DNA of 43,944 nucleotides, taken from the NCBI RefSeq assembly GCF_002099195.1, contig NZ_NBYX01000036.1, forward strand, positions 1 to 43,944. The letters run 5' to 3'. A model generated the notes under the pieces. The model did no database searches. It was not told where the DNA came from and saw only the letters and a program-made list of their open reading frames with translations. The stretch's first letter is position 1, and every line of letters starts with the position of its first letter. Of this stretch, positions 41,189 through 43,944 are shown in pieces. This DNA is from Burkholderia puraquae (GTDB taxonomy: Bacteria; Pseudomonadota; Gammaproteobacteria; Burkholderiales; Burkholderiaceae). The translations under genes and the position numbers were made by a program.

Positions 41189-42187
41189 TCAGGCGGCGTG
41201 CTGTTCGGCGCGCGCGCGGCGCTTCGCTTCGTGGGCGAGTGCGGCTTCGCGTACCCATGCACCGTCCTCGTGCGCTTTCACGCGGGTCGCGAGGCGTTCC
41301 TTGTTGCACGGGCCGTCGCCGTTGACCACGCGCCAGAATTCGTCCCAGTCGATCGTGCCGTAGTCGTGATGGCCGCGCGCCTCGTTCCACTTCAGATCGG
41401 GGTCGGGCAGCGTCACGCCAAGCACCTTCGCCTGGTCGACCGTCGCGTCGACGAACTTCTGCCGCAGGTCGTCGTTCGTGATCCGCTTGATGCCCCATTT
41501 CGCTGACTGGTTGCTGTGGACCGAATCGGCGTCGCTCGGGCCGAACATCATCAACACTGGCCACCACCAGCGGTTCACGGCCTGCTGGACCATCGCGCGT
41601 TGCGCATCGCTGCCCTTCATCATCGAGAGCAGCGCGTCGAAACCCTGGCGCTGGTGGAACGATTCTTCCTTGCACACGCGGATCATTGCGCGCGCGTACG
41701 GACCGTACGTGCAGCGGCACAGCGGGATCTGGTTCATGATCGCGGCGCCGTCGACGAGCCAGCCGATCACGCCGACATCCGCCCAGGTCGGCGTCGGGTA
41801 GTTGAAGATGCTCGAGTATTTCGCCTTGCCGGCGTGCAGCGCGTCGATCAGCGAATCGCGCGACACGCCGAGCGTTTCGGCCGCGCTATAAAGATAGAGG
41901 CCGTGGCCGGCTTCGTCCTGGACCTTCGCGAGCAGGATCGCCTTGCGCTTCAGGCTCGGCGCGCGCGAGATCCAGTTGCCTTCGGGCAGCATGCCGACCA
42001 CTTCCGAGTGCGCGTGCTGCGAGATCTGGCGAACCAGCGTCTTGCGATAGGCATCGGGCATCCAGTCCTGCGGTTCGATCTTGCCGTCGGCGGCCATGAC
42101 CGCGTCGAACCGCGCCTGCTCGGGCGACTCGGCTGCGGCGTCGAGCGGCGCGACGTTGCCGGGGATGTCGAGGGATTGCGTGTACAT
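41189..42187 (-). CDS. paaA: Phenylacetyl-CoA epoxidase catalytic subunit PaaA
   Basis: A 332-residue ferritin-like diiron oxygenase that epoxidises the ring of phenylacetyl-CoA, the committing step of the aerobic phenylacetate pathway. Diiron helix motifs visible: E62 (HSEVVGM), E92 and H95 (DEAGHGLYLY) and E174/E175 with H178 (CKEESFHQRQG). GIKRITNDDLRQKFVD near the C-terminus is family-typical. ATG 42187 has GGAGG upstream. First gene of paaABCDE; its promoter carries the likely PaaR operator. Ring-opening paaZ and paaG are not in the window. Confidence 0.96.
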   Translation of the reverse strand: MYTQSLDIPGNVAPLDAAAESPEQARFDAVMAADGKIEPQDWMPDAYRKTLVRQISQHAHSEVVGMLPEGNWISRAPSLKRKAILLAKVQDEAGHGLYLYSAAETLGVSRDSLIDALHAGKAKYSSIFNYPTPTWADVGVIGWLVDGAAIMNQIPLCRCTYGPYARAMIRVCKEESFHQRQGFDALLSMMKGSDAQRAMVQQAVNRWWWPVLMMFGPSDADSVHSNQSAKWGIKRITNDDLRQKFVDATVDQAKVLGVTLPDPDLKWNEARGHHDYGTIDWDEFWRVVNGDGPCNKERLATRVKAHEDGAWVREAALAHEAKRRARAEQHAA

Positions 42188-42220
42188 GGCGGAGGTTCTC
42201 GTCCGGTTGAATGTGTGCGA

Positions 42221-42254
42221 AGTATAAACCAACCGACCGGTCGGTTAATAAATT
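42221..42254 (-). promoter_or_regulatory. paaA promoter with perfect 16-bp palindromic operator
   Basis: AACCGACCGGTCGGTT (42231-42246) is a perfect palindrome. On the minus strand the -10 box TATACT is at 42226-42221 and a weak -35 box (TTAACC or TTATTA) overlaps the palindrome's upstream edge, so the palindrome fills the spacer. That is a typical repressor position for a TetR protein. A conserved palindrome bound by PaaR in Burkholderia cenocepacia paa promoters has been described. The binding here is inferred. Confidence 0.72.
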
Positions 42255-42387
42255 TCTTGTGGATTTGCAGCGAGACTCGGGTAAACGAGGGATGTCGGGG
42301 TGCGATCGGATGGCGTGAGGGTGGTCCGGCACGTAGGGTTCGCGTCTTCTGCGGCACAATGCCCGCTTTCCGACGAGGATTTTGCCG

Positions 42388-43659
42388 ATGTCATTCCGAA
42401 GCAGTATCGCCGCGGCCGTGCTGGGTGCGGCCGTCTTTGTCTCGCCGCTCGTGGCGTCGGCTTCGGCCGCGCCGGCCGGATGGGTGGCCGCGTGGGCGAC
42501 CGCGTTGCAGCCGATTCCCGACCTTGCCGCACCGCCGCCGCTCTATCGCGCGCCCGACGTGGCCGGGCGGGCCGTACGCCAGATCGTCTATCCGACGGTG
42601 TCGGGGCGCGCCGCGCGGATCCGCATCAGCAATGCATACGGTCGTGTGCCGCTGGTTGTCGAGGCGGCGAGCCTTGCGCGCGCCGGCGAGGGCGCGGCGC
42701 TCGTTGGCGGCGCGGCGGTACCGGTCCGGTTCGGCGGCAGGGCATCGGTGACACTTGCGCCGGGCCAGGAGCTCGAAAGCGATCCGGTGGCGATCGACGT
42801 GGCGGCCGGGTTGCCATATGCGATCAGCCTCCAGATGGGGGCGAACCAGCGGATGACGGTCTGGCACCGCGTATCGAACCAGTTCAATTACGTGTCTGCG
42901 CCGGGTGATCACGTGAGCGATCCGGGTGCCGCCGCGTTCCGTACCCGTTTTACCCAATATGCATGGGTGACCGAGCTTGCGGTCGAGGCTGGTTCCGCGC
43001 GCGCCAGCGTAGCAGCGATCGGCGATTCGATCACCGACGGGCTGCGCTCGAGCGTGAACCGGAACCGCCGCTGGCCGGACGCGCTGGCGCGCCGGCTGAC
43101 CGCCTCCGGCGCGGAATCGATCGGCGTCGCGAATCTGGGTATCAGCGGGAACCGGCTGCTCAGCGATTCGGCGTGCTACGGCACGTCGCTGGCGTCGCGG
43201 TTCGAACGCGATGCGCTGTCGCGCGCAGGGGTGAAGGCGGCGATCGTGCTGATCGGGATCAACGACATCAACTTTGCGGCGATGCCGCCGCGTGCGGGGC
43301 TCGATTGCGACCACCCGCATACGCAGGTCACGGCCGCGTCGCTGATCGACGGCTATCGTCGGCTGGTCGAAGCGGCGCACCGTCAGGGCGTGAAGGTTTT
43401 CGGTGCGACGCTCACGCCGGCCGGGTTGCCGGCGGGTCGCGAGGCGATCCGGCTCGAGGTGAACCGGTGGATCCGGAGCGGTAAGGGGTTCGACGGCGTG
43501 GTCGACTTCGATGCGGTGCTGCGCGATCCGGCGCGCCCGAGCGCGCTGCAGCGTCGATACGATAGCGGCGACGGTATTCATCCAAGCGACGCCGGCTACA
43601 CGGCGATGGCCGACGCGGTGCCGGTCGAGCAACTGCAGGCGGCAGTGGGTGGCAAGTGA
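42388..43659 (+). CDS. Secreted SGNH/GDSL-family hydrolase
   Basis: A 423-residue protein with a signal peptide (about 1-28, cut near ASA). The catalytic blocks are in order: GDSITDG with nucleophile S214, Gly 254 (GISGNR), N292 (IGINDI), and D395/H398 (GDGIHPSD). An N-terminal ~180-residue beta-rich domain (AWATALQPIP ... RQIVYPTVSG) precedes the hydrolase domain, as in secreted GDSL enzymes annotated as lysophospholipase- or esterase-like. Likely an exported esterase or lipase; the substrate is unknown. ATG 42388 has CGAGGA upstream; the TTG at 42382 is less likely. It is divergent from paaA and monocistronic. Confidence 0.88.
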   Translation: MSFRSSIAAAVLGAAVFVSPLVASASAAPAGWVAAWATALQPIPDLAAPPPLYRAPDVAGRAVRQIVYPTVSGRAARIRISNAYGRVPLVVEAASLARAGEGAALVGGAAVPVRFGGRASVTLAPGQELESDPVAIDVAAGLPYAISLQMGANQRMTVWHRVSNQFNYVSAPGDHVSDPGAAAFRTRFTQYAWVTELAVEAGSARASVAAIGDSITDGLRSSVNRNRRWPDALARRLTASGAESIGVANLGISGNRLLSDSACYGTSLASRFERDALSRAGVKAAIVLIGINDINFAAMPPRAGLDCDHPHTQVTAASLIDGYRRLVEAAHRQGVKVFGATLTPAGLPAGREAIRLEVNRWIRSGKGFDGVVDFDAVLRDPARPSALQRRYDSGDGIHPSDAGYTAMADAVPVEQLQAAVGGK

Positions 43660-43663
43660 CGCG

Positions 43664-43679
43664 CCTCTATATATAGAGG
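43664..43679. repeat. Perfect 16-bp palindrome just after the SGNH gene
   Basis: CCTCTATATATAGAGG reads the same on both strands and lies 4 bp after the stop codon. Neither side has a T-run, and the real terminator is 56 bp on. Function unknown. Confidence 0.5.
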
Positions 43680-43734
43680 AAGTGTTGCTGGCGACCTGAC
43701 GGGGCGGCGGCGTTACGCGGCCAGCCGAGCCCCA

Positions 43735-43767
43735 AGCCCCCGTGCGCGTCAGCGCACGGGGGCTTTT
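43735..43767 (+). terminator. Terminator downstream of the SGNH hydrolase gene
   Basis: AGCCCCCGTGCGC and GCGCACGGGGGCT form a 13-bp perfect stem around GTCA, followed by TTTT. Confidence 0.88.
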
Positions 43768-43944
43768 TCAAAATATTTTCACAAAGGGGCTTGCGCGGAC
43801 GGGGGCGGGTGCTTAGAATCACGCCTCTTTCGCGCTAACGGAAACGCAGCGCGGAAGAGGGAAGCAGGGTCGGTGGTGTGCTGCAGTCTGGGGCGCGCAG
43901 CTGGCCTGGAAGATGAGCCCCGCAGTCGCAACGATGTAGTGTAG
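43768..43944 (+). promoter_or_regulatory. Stable-RNA-type promoter and leader pointing out of the window
   Basis: An AT-rich stretch resembling an UP element (CAAAATATTTTCACAAAG, 43769-43786) is followed by TTGCGC (43791-43796), exactly 17 bp, and TAGAAT (43814-43819), then a C/T-rich start (CACGCCTCTTTCGC). This is typical of betaproteobacterial rRNA, tRNA or translation-machinery promoters. CGCGCT...AGCGCG (from 43830) can fold in the leader. No rRNA, tRNA or protein start is recognised before the edge, so the product lies outside. Confidence 0.55.

Noticed and set aside
1..43944. CRISPR array, tRNA or rRNA gene within the window
   Set aside because: No regularly spaced repeats, and no cloverleaf or rRNA core sequence recognised; only a stable-RNA-type promoter at the right edge.

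Overview
The window reads as a piece of the main chromosome of a high-GC betaproteobacterium, most likely a Burkholderia of the cepacia complex. The evidence is the strong G/C bias at third codon positions, the kinds of proteins present (DUF2957 lipoproteins, a fused indolepyruvate:ferredoxin oxidoreductase, MaeB-type malic enzyme) and a paaABCDE operon next to a DUF1835 gene, a PaaR-type TetR gene and hpd. The species cannot be fixed from sequence reading alone. I see no CRISPR array, tRNA or rRNA gene inside the window.

Left edge (1-2430), accessory: the end of an IS21-family element (istA on the minus strand) has cut into what looks like the last ~95 codons of a type VI secretion lipase effector (Tle3-like). 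That remnant overlaps by 4 bp an intact gene for a Tla3-like effector adapter. This block is visibly less GC-rich than the rest.

2.1-13.7 kb: a gudP-gudD glucarate uptake and dehydration operon with a LysR gene; a divergent GST; a DUF2239 gene with a ribbon-helix-helix segment, preceded by a promoter with a 17-bp direct repeat and followed by a carotenoid-oxygenase-family gene; and a four-gene MacAB-like ABC export operon (adaptor, ATPase, two permeases).

14-19.3 kb: a small secreted Ala/Lys-rich protein, a Mut7-C RNase, a hydroxyisobutyrate-dehydrogenase-like enzyme, a LysE exporter, and a divergent MFS/LysR pair. After the second LysR gene lies a candidate ~60-nt small RNA with its own promoter, two anti-Shine-Dalgarno-like motifs and a strong terminator.

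19.4-23.5 kb: three surface-protein genes in one orientation, namely two tandem DUF2957 lipoproteins and an OmpW-like barrel, with a long AT-rich, repeat-containing region upstream.

23.5-29.7 kb: housekeeping metabolism: argC, a flavodoxin-family protein, a PEBP-family secreted protein, pyrE and maeB.

29.7-42.3 kb: an aromatic catabolic neighbourhood. The fused ferredoxin oxidoreductase turns arylpyruvates into aryl-acetyl-CoA, hpd takes 4-hydroxyphenylpyruvate to homogentisate, and paaABCDE epoxidises phenylacetyl-CoA. Regulators are an Lrp/AsnC protein divergent from hpd and a TetR protein (PaaR). A perfect 16-bp palindrome, a likely PaaR operator, sits in the paaA promoter.

Right edge: a secreted SGNH hydrolase with its terminator, then a stable-RNA-type promoter pointing out of the window.
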